Shown here: piece after piece, positions 39,613-49,092 of the stretch
Layout: each line of letters starts with the position of its first letter
How positions within the stretch are numbered: position 1 is the first letter of the stretch
Assembly: GCA_030407315.1 (NCBI GenBank)
Contig: JALQPE010001823.1
Coordinates: 62,001 to 126,000 of the forward strand
Direction of reading: 5' to 3'
DNA from: Asparagopsis taxiformis
Taxonomy: Eukaryota; Rhodophyta; Florideophyceae; Bonnemaisoniales; Bonnemaisoniaceae
DNA: 64,000 nt
The notes under the pieces: model-generated
The model's database searches: none
What the model was told of the DNA's origin: nothing
Seen by the model: the letters and a program-made list of their open reading frames with translations, nothing else
Translations under genes and position numbers: made by a program

Positions 39613-40197
39613 ATGGAGCTCGAGGAGGCATTCAAAGTACAATGGGAGCAACTGCCACAAAGACAATCATGGCTAGACGCCAAATCAGAGACACCCGCCA
39701 AGTCAAGTAGGCTCGCCCGCAACAAAGACGTCAAGATTTCTATCAGATCCGCCACGGCACCCGCGACAACTCAAGCCGGTTCCTGGGAGTACCTTGACCA
39801 CACTGCTGATGTTCAGGTACACTCACATGGTCGTGATTTGGGAGAGGCTTTCGCAGCCGCTGTGGTTGGTATGTACGGCTACATGGTTGAACTAGTGCAG
39901 ATACCGAGCGATCTTGAGATTGTTGTGCAATCGCAGGGGCACGACAAGGAAAGTCTACTGTTCAACTTTATGGACGAATGTTTGTATGTGTTTCACACGG
40001 AGAATTTTGTCATGAAACAAGTTATAGTCGAAGAGCTAAACCAGCAGTCCTGGCAGCTTCGAGCTGTTGCGCGTGGCGGCTTGTTCGATGTCTCGAAACA
40101 TTCACAAGGCACTGAGGTGAAGGCTATTACATACTCTAACATGCAGATTCTGGAGAAGGACGATGGAGTTGATGTGTATGTGATTGTTGATATTTAA
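39613..40197 (+). CDS. Archease (RtcB RNA ligase cofactor)
   Basis: 194 residues from the ATG at 39613. The archease domain fills residues 55-194: WEYLDHTADVQVHSHGRDLG is the signature start, with the conserved DHTADV in which the Asp and His help bind metal. It is followed by AFAAAVVGMYGYM, LLFNFMDECLYVF and AVARGGLFDVSKH, then EVKAITYSNMQI and a C-terminal DVYVIVDI. Archease speeds guanylylation of the RtcB ligase in tRNA exon joining and, in animals, XBP1 splicing. RtcB is not in the window. The N-terminal 55-residue basic extension has no clear targeting signature. Confidence 0.92.
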   Translation: MELEEAFKVQWEQLPQRQSWLDAKSETPAKSSRLARNKDVKISIRSATAPATTQAGSWEYLDHTADVQVHSHGRDLGEAFAAAVVGMYGYMVELVQIPSDLEIVVQSQGHDKESLLFNFMDECLYVFHTENFVMKQVIVEELNQQSWQLRAVARGGLFDVSKHSQGTEVKAITYSNMQILEKDDGVDVYVIVDI

Positions 40198-41089
40198 CAG
40201 CCGGGTCTGGCGTATCCCTTAAAAACGGCATTGCTATTCATGGCTTGGCGATGAGAATGTTACTCATTACAAGTTTCTTTGTTGGCTATCTTCAGCTTGG
40301 AGACTTGAATTATGGGGGTTGATGCTGCATTATTGGCATTGTTGTGAATAAATTGTTGTGGTGAAACTCGTTACTGTATTTCATCCTTGATTTGAAGTTT
40401 ATGCAACAGTTGGGACACGTGATTGGAGTTGGTGTTCTTGCTGATGCTCCAGCTTGGCGGATGACAAGGTTGATCGAGAGGCTACCGTTGAAAAAGATGT
40501 TTGTATTTAGGCTACAACAAACATCCAACGTGTCATTAGCGACGGAAACAATGACTTTGAATCGTGCATGCACTATGGGAAAAGACTGGGTAGCACGGGA
40601 TGATATGGAGGAGGTGATGGCAGCTTGCTGTGTTGGGCATGGAGTGACTGGCCGGTGACATAGTGTACCAAAGTTAAATTTGAATTTCTACGGAGAACAA
40701 GGCAGCCAAGAGAAGTGGACAACTGCAAGTCGAAATGTTGTAAGCGGTGGAGAACATGAGCAAGCACAGAAAATGGACGTGGTTTTACGTCAGCGGAGAG
40801 GGTGGATTGACCAACGCTTCGAAGTGCTGCGTGACCGACTCAGCTTTATCGTGCAGCGGAATGTGACCTTGCATTGGGCACAGTCTCAGGTCGAGATGGG
40901 AATAAAAAAGTGGAACATGGATGCGTTTCATATCAAGGACGGGTAATATGCGTTGAGTTGTGCTCGACAATTGGACGTATCTTTCAGCCGCATATTGGCA
41001 GCGCTTGTCACGCTCGTCGAGGCACAAATATAATCGACGTCATGGGCACGTGTGATTGCTTACACAACGCGCGTGTGTAATTACAAAAC
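40198..41089. other. Spacer with an interrupted reading frame
   Basis: About 890 bp between the archease stop and the stop of the RH58-like gene (convergent pair). It contains the stop-interrupted frame at 40401-40946, listed separately. Nothing else recognised. Confidence 0.45.
40401..40946 (+). pseudogene. Possible decayed or readthrough gene: one frame broken by a single TGA
   Basis: An ATG at 40401 opens 85 codons (LADAPAWRMTRLIERLPLKK among them) up to a TGA at 40656-40658. The same frame then continues open for 95 more codons (including LRQRRGWIDQRFEVLRDRL) to TAA at 40946. No family is recognised in either half. Explanations: a pseudogene with one nonsense change, a recoded TGA, a missed intron, or chance. 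The composition is only mildly protein-like. Confidence 0.2.
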
Positions 41090-42652
41090 TCACCGCCCAA
41101 TTCTTTGGAATTGAATCCCGAGCTTATTTGACGTACGATTAACTACAAACTCTTCGCCTCGCGATATCAACACCACCGATGTGCCGTGTCGACCTTGCCG
41201 CCCCGCTCGACCAGCCCGATGTAAGTAGCTATCCGCATCTCGAGGCAAGTCGAAATGGAAAACATGCGACACCTCGGCAACATCCAGTCCGCGCGCAGCC
41301 AGGTCTGTGCTGATTAAAACAGACGCGTCACCACTTCTGAACCTCTTCATAGCCATTTTCCGATGAACAATGGAACTGTCGTCGGAAATCCCGACGACGG
41401 GGCCCTTTTCTCTCCCGTCGTTGTTTGCTACGAGACTTTTGTTCAGTGACTCAACAATCTCCGTAATGTTGCGAGATGCCATTACAAATACCATCGCTCG
41501 AATAGAAAGCTCGTGATTGCCCCCATTACTACTGTTTTCACTCATTCTGAGCAGCAGTAACCTTAGTGCAGCAAGTTTCTTTCGACTTTCGCAGACAGCG
41601 TACCAATGTTCTAATGACTCGGGCACTTGAATACCGCTTTCTTCCTCGACCCAGACGTGTTTGATGTCCGCTCTCGTCCATCGCTGTCGAACGCACTGCC
41701 GTAGAAAATGCCTATGCTGAGGTACTGTAGCACTAGCAAGAATAGTCTGCCTATCTCCTTCCCGGTACCGCACAGACAGGATGGTCTGTAGAGCACATGT
41801 AGTGGATGTATCCAGAAGACATGCATCAAATTCGTCCACTACCAGCAATTTCAAAAGCTCCAATCGAAGTCTCCCACTGTTCACAAGTTCTGCAATGCGG
41901 TGCGGATTTCCAACAATAATTCTTGGCGCCAGTTGGCGAAGCTGTAGCTTTTGGCGACGAAGGTCGGCCTGGTTCAGCATAGGTAGAACTGGAAAGCTTC
42001 CGGCCACAACATCCGAACCCACTTGGTCGCTTGACGGCATGTCGAAGCAAAGATCAGCATCGTCGTAGAGTTGCGCATCAATATTACGGCTGTGTTTGTA
42101 TACCGAGGTCAAACGACGCAACAATCTATATACTTGCATTCCAAGTTCCTGGGTAGGGACAACAATCAACGATTGAACACAAGCTCGCGACGGCTCTACT
42201 GCAGCAATAGCGGGCAGTAAGTATGCCAGTGTTTTTCCAGACCCTGTTTGCGCGTGGATGACGACATCGGAACCAATGTCCTGCCCCGCCATCGGTAATG
42301 CTATCTCTAATGTAGAGGATTGCACTTGAGTGGGGTTTGTGAATCCCAATTCTCGCAATCTTGACAGTAGCCATGGAGGCAGCTGATTGGGATATAAGTC
42401 AGTGAAGGTCGCAGATTGCTGTTTGCCAGCTGTGGAAATAGTTTGTTGATCGCTCTTATGCAGTCCACTTTTTGTTACGCGTCTGTCTGTTTGAGGTTTA
42501 GGTATTTCTTGTTGCGCTTTGCAGGCATATCGATGGTGTGGCCGGTAGAGATTGCTTTTATCACCAATGTTACATACCAGTCCGGGGAAATGCTTTGTTG
42601 GATGCATTAGAAACGGATTGGATGGGATTATGAAAGTACATGGACGAGACAT
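41090..42652 (-). CDS. DEAD-box-family RNA helicase, chloroplast RH58 type
   Basis: 520 residues from the first ATG at 42652; the frame open to 42754 has no ATG. The N-terminal region up to about residue 75 (CTFIIPSNPFLMHPTKHF) fits a plastid transit peptide. Seen: Q-motif region LGFTNPTQVQ, motif I AQTGSGKT, motif II VVDEFDA in place of DEAD, motif III region ASATVPQHRHFLRQCVRQRW, STDLAARGLDV (V) and YLHRAGRAGRQGRHG (VI). The ATVPQHRHF...RQRW block and the altered motif II agree with plant RH58, a plastid helicase whose box is also not DEAD. Single-exon. An insertion between motifs Ia and Ib (about residues 185-225) is longer than usual. Confidence 0.87.
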   Translation of the reverse strand: MSRPCTFIIPSNPFLMHPTKHFPGLVCNIGDKSNLYRPHHRYACKAQQEIPKPQTDRRVTKSGLHKSDQQTISTAGKQQSATFTDLYPNQLPPWLLSRLRELGFTNPTQVQSSTLEIALPMAGQDIGSDVVIHAQTGSGKTLAYLLPAIAAVEPSRACVQSLIVVPTQELGMQVYRLLRRLTSVYKHSRNIDAQLYDDADLCFDMPSSDQVGSDVVAGSFPVLPMLNQADLRRQKLQLRQLAPRIIVGNPHRIAELVNSGRLRLELLKLLVVDEFDACLLDTSTTCALQTILSVRYREGDRQTILASATVPQHRHFLRQCVRQRWTRADIKHVWVEEESGIQVPESLEHWYAVCESRKKLAALRLLLLRMSENSSNGGNHELSIRAMVFVMASRNITEIVESLNKSLVANNDGREKGPVVGISDDSSIVHRKMAMKRFRSGDASVLISTDLAARGLDVAEVSHVFHFDLPRDADSYLHRAGRAGRQGRHGTSVVLISRGEEFVVNRTSNKLGIQFQRIGR

Positions 42653-44045
42653 CCTCGTTTGAAACGCGAATGCGCGGATAATTGGAGAGTAACAAAGGTT
42701 AGAATGCTTATCCTTTATAGATGCGCTAATCTGGTTGTCCTCGACGTAGCGCACTACTTGGATTTCTGCTCATCTAAAGTGATCCCGTGAGGTGAGCAAA
42801 ACGTTCCAAGGGAGGACAGTTTGTCCCAAAAGGTCAAACCCGGCTTGCCTGTTTCTGGACAGTCTGTCCCACGTTTTCCCGGAGAATACTATTTAGGCCC
42901 GCTCAGGACATATACCGTTCTGAAGGACACCTGTCCTCAGCTTCTGATATGAAGGGCTCGTTGTGCTCATCACCTCTCAAACATGGAGAGATGTCTACAT
43001 CAGATTGATGAGATGCCAACCATGCGTTTGTCGAAACTCTAGAATCCTGAAGGTCTGGCACCCCTTAGCGACATAATCCACTAGAATCAGTGCTGTGAGT
43101 ACGAAGTCCAAATGACGAATTCCTTTTCAAGGCAGGTATCAAGTCGAAGGATCGAATCCTACTCCCGTTTACCTTCAAATGTCACTTTTCACCTTCGTCA
43201 ATTCAATTTCACGCCCACCACGTTGCATCCGGTGGTTTGAATTGACATCGGTTGCCATTGTGAATCGTCTACGCTCGTTGAGCGTCACTCTACCGAAAAG
43301 ATGTCATGTCCACGAGGAACACCACTTTGCTATCGTCTTCAAGTATATTCGCATGTGTCACTCCTAACCCTATGCCTTGCGGCGTAAGCATCATCGAAAG
43401 GTCCAGCGTTAGTGTATTCCAACGTTACTCGTGAAAGTTGTCATTTGTTCCACCCTCTTCAGCATTTGCAAGTCTCGTTTCACCGAGGGACTATGGAATA
43501 ACGATGATAGCTCTCATCATGTCTGGATATACAATTTCGGCCACGAATGGCCCTGATTGTGGAATTATTGTCGAGGAGTGCTAATTAATTCACGTTTGCA
43601 ACGCAATGCCCGTCGACACGTTCCACAACAGGCAAGTCATAATCGGCGCGAGAAATAGCAGCAATTACAAACTGCAGAGATGACCAACTTGGAACATAGG
43701 GCGGGAAACTTTCATCAAGTATGAGAGCGATTGAATATGAGAACATGGCCAACTATTTTCGGATACGCGCTGCGCGGGATTATCTATTACCAGTCTGTGA
43801 CAGTAACTGGTGTCTTCAGTTTTATCATGACAAGACTCGGAAGGACCAGCTTTAGCTAGTAGGCGCCAGGAGTCGAAGGTGGAAAGTATAGAAAGACTGT
43901 AGCCGAGTTATGACTTGACAAAAAATACAAATTCACTTCGGTGTAACATTTTAGTCCTGTCGTGTCGCTTGCCAAAATTATAAGTCCCATTTTCAAAAAA
44001 CTACCCGATCAGCGCAAACGCATCTCATTTACTGCACCAATGTGA
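42653..44045. other. 1.4 kb divergent region between RH58-like gene and cis-prenyltransferase
   Basis: No convincing gene. Near the helicase side lie three dyad sites of the form GGACA-N2-3-TGTCC within 125 bp, listed separately. The rest is unremarkable mixed sequence. A T-arm-like string near 43150 was considered as a tRNA and rejected. No pentamer-periodic tract. Confidence 0.5.
42814..42936. promoter_or_regulatory. Cluster of three GGACA/TGTCC palindromic sites
   Basis: GGACA-GTT-TGTCC at 42814-42826, GGACA-GTC-TGTCC at 42857-42869 and GGACA-CC-TGTCC at 42925-42936, plus a half site GGACA at 42906. All lie 160-285 bp upstream of the RH58-like start. Dyad symmetry and clustering suggest a dimeric regulator, but no factor is known to me. 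Confidence 0.45.
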
Positions 44046-45113
44046 ATGATGATCCAATCCTTATCTAGCTCCTCATCCTTAGCATGGACTCCATCCAGCT
44101 GGAATCAACTCGCCATCACTGGTTTTAGCTTGTATTCAGTCATCTCTATTGTTTCCGTATTACTCACAGTGGTTCTAATTTGCAAGTCAGACTTTTTCTC
44201 GACAACTGCGCTGCGATCGCTACGATATGGCGGCCCTATTCCCGAGCATGTCGCCTTCATTATGGACGGAAACCGACGTTGGGCGAAGAAGGGTGGATTG
44301 CAACCTTACCACGGTCATTCCGAAGGAGGGGAAAAGCTCCTACAATCACTTCAATGGTGTCTGGAAGCTGGAATCAAAGTTGTAACAGTGTACGCCTTCT
44401 CTATTGAAAACTTTAAGAGACCAAAGAGTGAGGTAGATGCCATCATGCAGCTCGCCGAGTCTAAATTTCATACACTCTCTGATCGCACCGATGTAATTCA
44501 CAAAAACCAAGTCAAAGTCCGTGTTCTTGGTGATCTCTCTCTCGTTCCTGCTCCTCTACGTACCATTATGTCTCAAGTAATGCTTGAAACCGCTCATTAC
44601 ACCTCTGGACCTACGTTGAATATTTGTTTTGCATACACTGCTAGACATGATGTTGCCACGGCTATTTCCGACGTCGTCAATCTTTGTCGTGACAAACGTT
44701 TGCAACCGTCACAAGTATCCGAACAAATGATTGCAGCTTGTCTCTCAACTGGTTCTGCGAAGGATGCCGATTGTTTTTCTGCGTTCCCACAACTGTTAGT
44801 GAGGACTTCCGGAGAAACGCGTTTGAGTGATTTCTTGCTTTGGGAATCATCTGATTCCATCTTGTCGTTTTATGATGTGTTATGGCCGGAACTGACGTCT
44901 TGGGATTTCGTTAAGATCTTGTTAGAGTACCAAGCTCAGCACCGGAAAAAGCAGATCATTCATATGAACAAAAATCTTAACAACGCTAACGCTGATTGCA
45001 CCTTTGACACACAATCAACATCATGTATGCCGCAGTCCGAATTGCTCGACACTCTGAAACCCATCAAAGATTTATATTTATCTTCTTTGGTCGGATATAA
45101 CCAAGCCGAGTAA
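44046..45113 (+). CDS. cis-Prenyltransferase (undecaprenyl/dehydrodolichyl diphosphate synthase family)
   Basis: Condenses isopentenyl diphosphate in cis onto farnesyl diphosphate to make long polyprenyl diphosphates, the dolichol precursors. 355 residues. One hydrophobic segment (22-47, ITGFSLYSVISIVSVLLTVV) precedes the enzyme, as in ER-bound family members. Seen: HVAFIMDGNRRWAKKGG (Asp74 of the pyrophosphate site), GHSEGGEKL, VYAFSIENFKRP, and RTSGETRLSDFLLW (region V). WPE is present in VLWPELTSWDF. The C-terminal RxG motif that Nus1-type partners contribute is not visible after the last helix; a 50-residue polar tail follows instead. Possibly the catalytic partner of a separate Nus1-like subunit. 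Confidence 0.92.
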   Translation: MMIQSLSSSSSLAWTPSSWNQLAITGFSLYSVISIVSVLLTVVLICKSDFFSTTALRSLRYGGPIPEHVAFIMDGNRRWAKKGGLQPYHGHSEGGEKLLQSLQWCLEAGIKVVTVYAFSIENFKRPKSEVDAIMQLAESKFHTLSDRTDVIHKNQVKVRVLGDLSLVPAPLRTIMSQVMLETAHYTSGPTLNICFAYTARHDVATAISDVVNLCRDKRLQPSQVSEQMIAACLSTGSAKDADCFSAFPQLLVRTSGETRLSDFLLWESSDSILSFYDVLWPELTSWDFVKILLEYQAQHRKKQIIHMNKNLNNANADCTFDTQSTSCMPQSELLDTLKPIKDLYLSSLVGYNQAE

Positions 45114-45459
45114 AATCTAACGACAAAGGACGTAAAGATCCAACGTTAGTGACGCCTCCGTAATTTGCCAAGCTGTTCTCACTGATAACAGTACCGTCCA
45201 AAACAGCTGTCCCTCCAAACAGCTTTTGATTTCGAAGTCTGGTCTGTTGTCGACATAACTGATTGAAACGTTACTTATATCGTTTGTAGTACAATACTAT
45301 TGTCTCAAACGGAGGAAAATAACGGAAACCAAGTTGGTGACCTTCGAAAATTTGTAAATCCCAATGTAACCAAAGCACCCTGGTCGCATTTTGTTAAGCA
45401 CAGATATTTCACTACAACTATCGGGTAAAATATTCATCGACTATTACATACTTCTCGCA
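45114..45459. other. Spacer upstream of TERT
   Basis: About 350 bp. It contains an imperfect stem (CTAACG ... CGTTAG) just after the prenyltransferase stop and repeated AACAGCT strings near 45200-45235. No gene. Confidence 0.4.
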
Positions 45460-48400
45460 ATGAAGCGAAAGCGACCCTCTGATAATGTCGTGCTTCAAGA
45501 AGACAAGTTTCTAGCAGTTGCTAAGCGCTTCTTTAACAATGTCACAACTCTTCGCAAGTATATCGAAGATCTGAACGAGCAATTACCAACTGCTGCCACA
45601 GGAATTTTCCTTGAACCTATCGAAGAAGCGAAATGTCCATCATTCAGCAGACTACTCGACCGTATATACATTGGTTGGCCTACAGATGCGACGTACGCCT
45701 CTGAAGCAATGGAAGGAATCATTGAGCAAGGCATAGTCTCCATTGATCAAGTGATTACGCAGGTGATCACAACCACCCTTCGTCAACATCCGAAGCAGAT
45801 CGCTGCTCGGTTTCAAAATGTGCTATGCAACGGATTTGCACTAGGATCGCAGTACGGTCGCGGCAGTATGTTTCGAGGGCTAGATGCTGAAACAATTTCT
45901 GCACCGATACAGATGCTTCGTTCACCTTTATGGAAGAAATTGTTTCATCGACTCGGACATGTTACCATGCGCCACCTACTGATGAATGCGATTATTCTCA
46001 TGTCTGTATCTCAGCAAGGAAATACGGATCTTGCCAAGAGCGAGTTTTCATCTGTTTTTCTGCAGATCTGCGGCCCATGTGTAGCGCAAGATAAAAAGTT
46101 TTGGAGGCCCACTTCTCGTCGAAGTCGTACGAACATTCTTCTCAAACAAGATGTGCTCTATCGAACTCCAACGTACAGAAAGTCAGGCTTTCGCAGTTTG
46201 GAAAGTTCAAAACATGCCCAAGGAGAGGAAGACGGCCGTCACCCGTATAATGAAGGCTTGCCAAGATCACATCATATGCAAGGTTTGAAACCTTTACAAT
46301 CCTCAAAGTACTTGCTGAACGTGATTTTTATGAATGATAACAAACGTAGGAAGGGATTGGACAATTCGAAAAGTGCGCAGCATTTGTTTCCGTGGACTGC
46401 TGACCAACAGGGTGTTCACAGCTACGATAAGTCTGCCTGTTTCTCTGCGCAAGAATCTGGTCGGGCGAAACGAGGAAAAGCATGGCTTAGAACGAGAAGA
46501 AAACTATCTAAGCGGCTAGAGGCAGTTGTGCCCTTCCTTGAAAAAGTAATTCGAAGGACTCATAAGTGTTCATTTCGTCGTGTTTTGGGAAGGCATTGTC
46601 CATTGCAATCACATTTCTGGGAGAACGCGAAACGAAGACATGGACTCACTCTCAAAGAGCTTATCGGTATGAGTACCGAACCGAAGAAAGTAGCCATTTT
46701 TCTTGTAGCGTGCTGTCGTCAAATGTTCCCCAAAACAATATTCGGATGTTTGAACAACCGATTTGTGTTTGAGAAAGGGATACACGCGTTTGTACGACAA
46801 AGGTTGCGAAACGAATCGTTTGATGTGCGAAGGTATTTCTTACAAAGCGGAATGAAAGTTTCTGAAATCTCATGGTTGCGTCCCAACTTGAATCATAGCA
46901 AGATTCTAAACCCAACAGACCTGGAATTTAGGAAGAGTCGTCTGGTGGACTTACTCATTTGGATTTTCCGGGGTATTCTCATTCCCATTCTTAACCAAAA
47001 CTTCTATCTTACAGAGGGAGACATTCATAAGAATAGACTATTCTTCTATCGAAGGGAGGTATGGGTCAGACTTTTAGACTCTACAATTGGAAGCATGCTG
47101 ACTGTGGAGAAGAGATTTAAGCAGCTCTCTACCGAGTCGCTTGCGTCGTACACAGTTCACCGTGATCAAATTCTCAATCAACTGCGACCACTATGTTCTC
47201 ATCGCGTCCTGATGTACCATGAAATGCGATTTGTCCCAAAACGCAGTTCGCTGCGAGGAATCCAAAAACCACGGGGGATAATGATTCATGGATTCTTTCA
47301 AACCAATAAACGGGACAACGCAAGGTTGGTACGGACCAGGAGGCCGCGTGGTACACAAGGAGCTGTGGCGAGAGCTAGACTGGAAATGAAGAGTCTGATG
47401 AAAAACATTCTCCAAGTTATATCTTATGAAGCGCAGAAAGCACCATCAATGCTAGGAGCGTCCGTATTCTCTTTGGACGATATTTATGAACGACTGTTGC
47501 ATCTGAAGAGGACATGGATTCGAAGTAATCGTCCAAAAATGTATATCACGTGTGTGGACATCACGAAGAGTTTTGACACAATACCTTTGAAGACACTTTT
47601 GAACGACGTTGTGCCCGCTCTCTTCAAACATGATCGATATGTAATTGTACGCTTCGGGGTGTCGAAGCCGACCTTCGCCACTGGACGCGTTTCATTTCGA
47701 ATCGTAAACCACGTTTGCAGTGAAGCCGGCGAGGAAACATCCTTTGTACGTTTAGTGAAGCAAAAGCTATGTGGACAACATCCAGGATCAGTATTCACAG
47801 ATTTTGGACAAACGACTACCCTTCGTCGTGAAGATTTGCTTGTAGTGCTCAGAGAGTTTCTCATGCACAATACGATAGCAGTTCCGCGTCGTAGTCGCAA
47901 AAGATGCCAAACTGGATTTGCGTTACAAACACAAGGTCTGCCACAGGGGCACACTTTGTCGCCGCTTCTGACGTCTTTGTTTTACGCGCATGTCGAGAGG
48001 AAAGATCTAGTTGAATTCTGCGGCAACAGACATGGTATAAACATGTGCAATGAAGTGCCCAGTTTGTTGATGAGGCTGGTTGATGATACAGTTTTCTTCA
48101 CAGCGGATGGCGGAAAGGCCATGCAATTCGTACATCGCATGGTGAAAGGCTGGAAAAGCACGCATGGGTTTGCGATAAATGCGGAGAAAACAAGGTCCAA
48201 CTTTGCAGCTGGTGTGGGTGGAACAGAGAATGTGCATTTCATGCCGTGGTGCGGATTGCTATTGGACACCAAATCACTGGAGGTGCGAGCCGATTACACA
48301 CGATACATTGGTTGTGAGAGTGGAAGAATAAGAGATAGCCTGCTCGTTGAACAAGACTGGCAGCCCGGACGTTTATTCGCGGAGCGTGCGTGGGCATGCT

Positions 48401-48876
48401 TCAAGCCGAAATTGCATGCGTTACTTCTAGATGCGCAGATCAATTGTCGCCAAACGGTTGCATTGAATGTCTACCAGGCGGCGACACTGACAGCTCTCAA
48501 GTTGTGCTCATATGCATTTGTGGTTTTGCCTCGAGCGCATTTTATGAAGCATGTACTTCGCACGAGCATTGCCAAATTCGTCACTTTGATACATCGTTCG
48601 ACTGCTTGTAGTAAGGCAGCTACACACAACTGTCGTTTGCCTTTATCGCCAGTGGAGGTGCAATATCTGACCACGCATGCATTCAGCATTACGTTGAAGA
48701 AGCGACTGGTCCACGCAAGCAGACTTGGTGTGGCTGTCGACGTAGCGTTCCAACTACTGGACAGCATGCTTTCCCGTGTGACCAAATCGGTGATGCGTCA
48801 GAGAGACGTCTCTATTCTCACGATGACCAAGACTCTGCAAGTGGCATCCAGTTGGATGCTTGCATTTCGGCTTTGA
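45460..48876 (+). CDS. TERT: Telomerase reverse transcriptase
   Basis: Catalytic subunit that copies the telomerase RNA onto chromosome ends. ATG at 45460, 1138 residues, uninterrupted. The telomerase-specific T motif is NFYLTEGDIHKNRLFFYR (Thr of YLTE at 518). RT motif 1 is MRFVPKRSSLRGIQKPRG. Then SMLGASVFSLDDIYERL, motif A CVDITKSFDTIPL (Asp700), motif B QGLPQGHTLSPLL, motif C LLMRLVDDTVFF (Asp875, Asp876) and motif E FMPWCGLLLDT. All three catalytic aspartates are present, so the enzyme looks active. The C-terminal extension continues to the stop. The region before residue 515 has basic helices fitting the RNA-binding domain; a clear TEN domain is not recognisable by eye. It is intronless, unlike most TERT genes. 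Confidence 0.96.
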   Translation: MKRKRPSDNVVLQEDKFLAVAKRFFNNVTTLRKYIEDLNEQLPTAATGIFLEPIEEAKCPSFSRLLDRIYIGWPTDATYASEAMEGIIEQGIVSIDQVITQVITTTLRQHPKQIAARFQNVLCNGFALGSQYGRGSMFRGLDAETISAPIQMLRSPLWKKLFHRLGHVTMRHLLMNAIILMSVSQQGNTDLAKSEFSSVFLQICGPCVAQDKKFWRPTSRRSRTNILLKQDVLYRTPTYRKSGFRSLESSKHAQGEEDGRHPYNEGLPRSHHMQGLKPLQSSKYLLNVIFMNDNKRRKGLDNSKSAQHLFPWTADQQGVHSYDKSACFSAQESGRAKRGKAWLRTRRKLSKRLEAVVPFLEKVIRRTHKCSFRRVLGRHCPLQSHFWENAKRRHGLTLKELIGMSTEPKKVAIFLVACCRQMFPKTIFGCLNNRFVFEKGIHAFVRQRLRNESFDVRRYFLQSGMKVSEISWLRPNLNHSKILNPTDLEFRKSRLVDLLIWIFRGILIPILNQNFYLTEGDIHKNRLFFYRREVWVRLLDSTIGSMLTVEKRFKQLSTESLASYTVHRDQILNQLRPLCSHRVLMYHEMRFVPKRSSLRGIQKPRGIMIHGFFQTNKRDNARLVRTRRPRGTQGAVARARLEMKSLMKNILQVISYEAQKAPSMLGASVFSLDDIYERLLHLKRTWIRSNRPKMYITCVDITKSFDTIPLKTLLNDVVPALFKHDRYVIVRFGVSKPTFATGRVSFRIVNHVCSEAGEETSFVRLVKQKLCGQHPGSVFTDFGQTTTLRREDLLVVLREFLMHNTIAVPRRSRKRCQTGFALQTQGLPQGHTLSPLLTSLFYAHVERKDLVEFCGNRHGINMCNEVPSLLMRLVDDTVFFTADGGKAMQFVHRMVKGWKSTHGFAINAEKTRSNFAAGVGGTENVHFMPWCGLLLDTKSLEVRADYTRYIGCESGRIRDSLLVEQDWQPGRLFAERAWACFKPKLHALLLDAQINCRQTVALNVYQAATLTALKLCSYAFVVLPRAHFMKHVLRTSIAKFVTLIHRSTACSKAATHNCRLPLSPVEVQYLTTHAFSITLKKRLVHASRLGVAVDVAFQLLDSMLSRVTKSVMRQRDVSILTMTKTLQVASSWMLAFRL

Positions 48877-49092
48877 CTCTGCTTGAGAAGTAGACATATT
48901 TGTTTCATTTACATCTGCAGGTCTTGCTTCTCTCGATGACGCTCAATTAGCTAGTACAAGTACATTAAGTAGTAACTGCTGAGCGACAGCGTGTGTGTGA
49001 TGTATAGCCCACCGAGCCAGATATCTACCTCTAGATCGACCATACCCCCCCTTAGCTGTATCGTTAGCCATCATATGCGCCACTGCGCTTTG

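Noticed and set aside
43135..43175. tRNA T-arm-like string (GGATCGAATCC)
   Set aside because: The loop lacks the invariant TTC, and no acceptor, D or anticodon arm can be paired around it.
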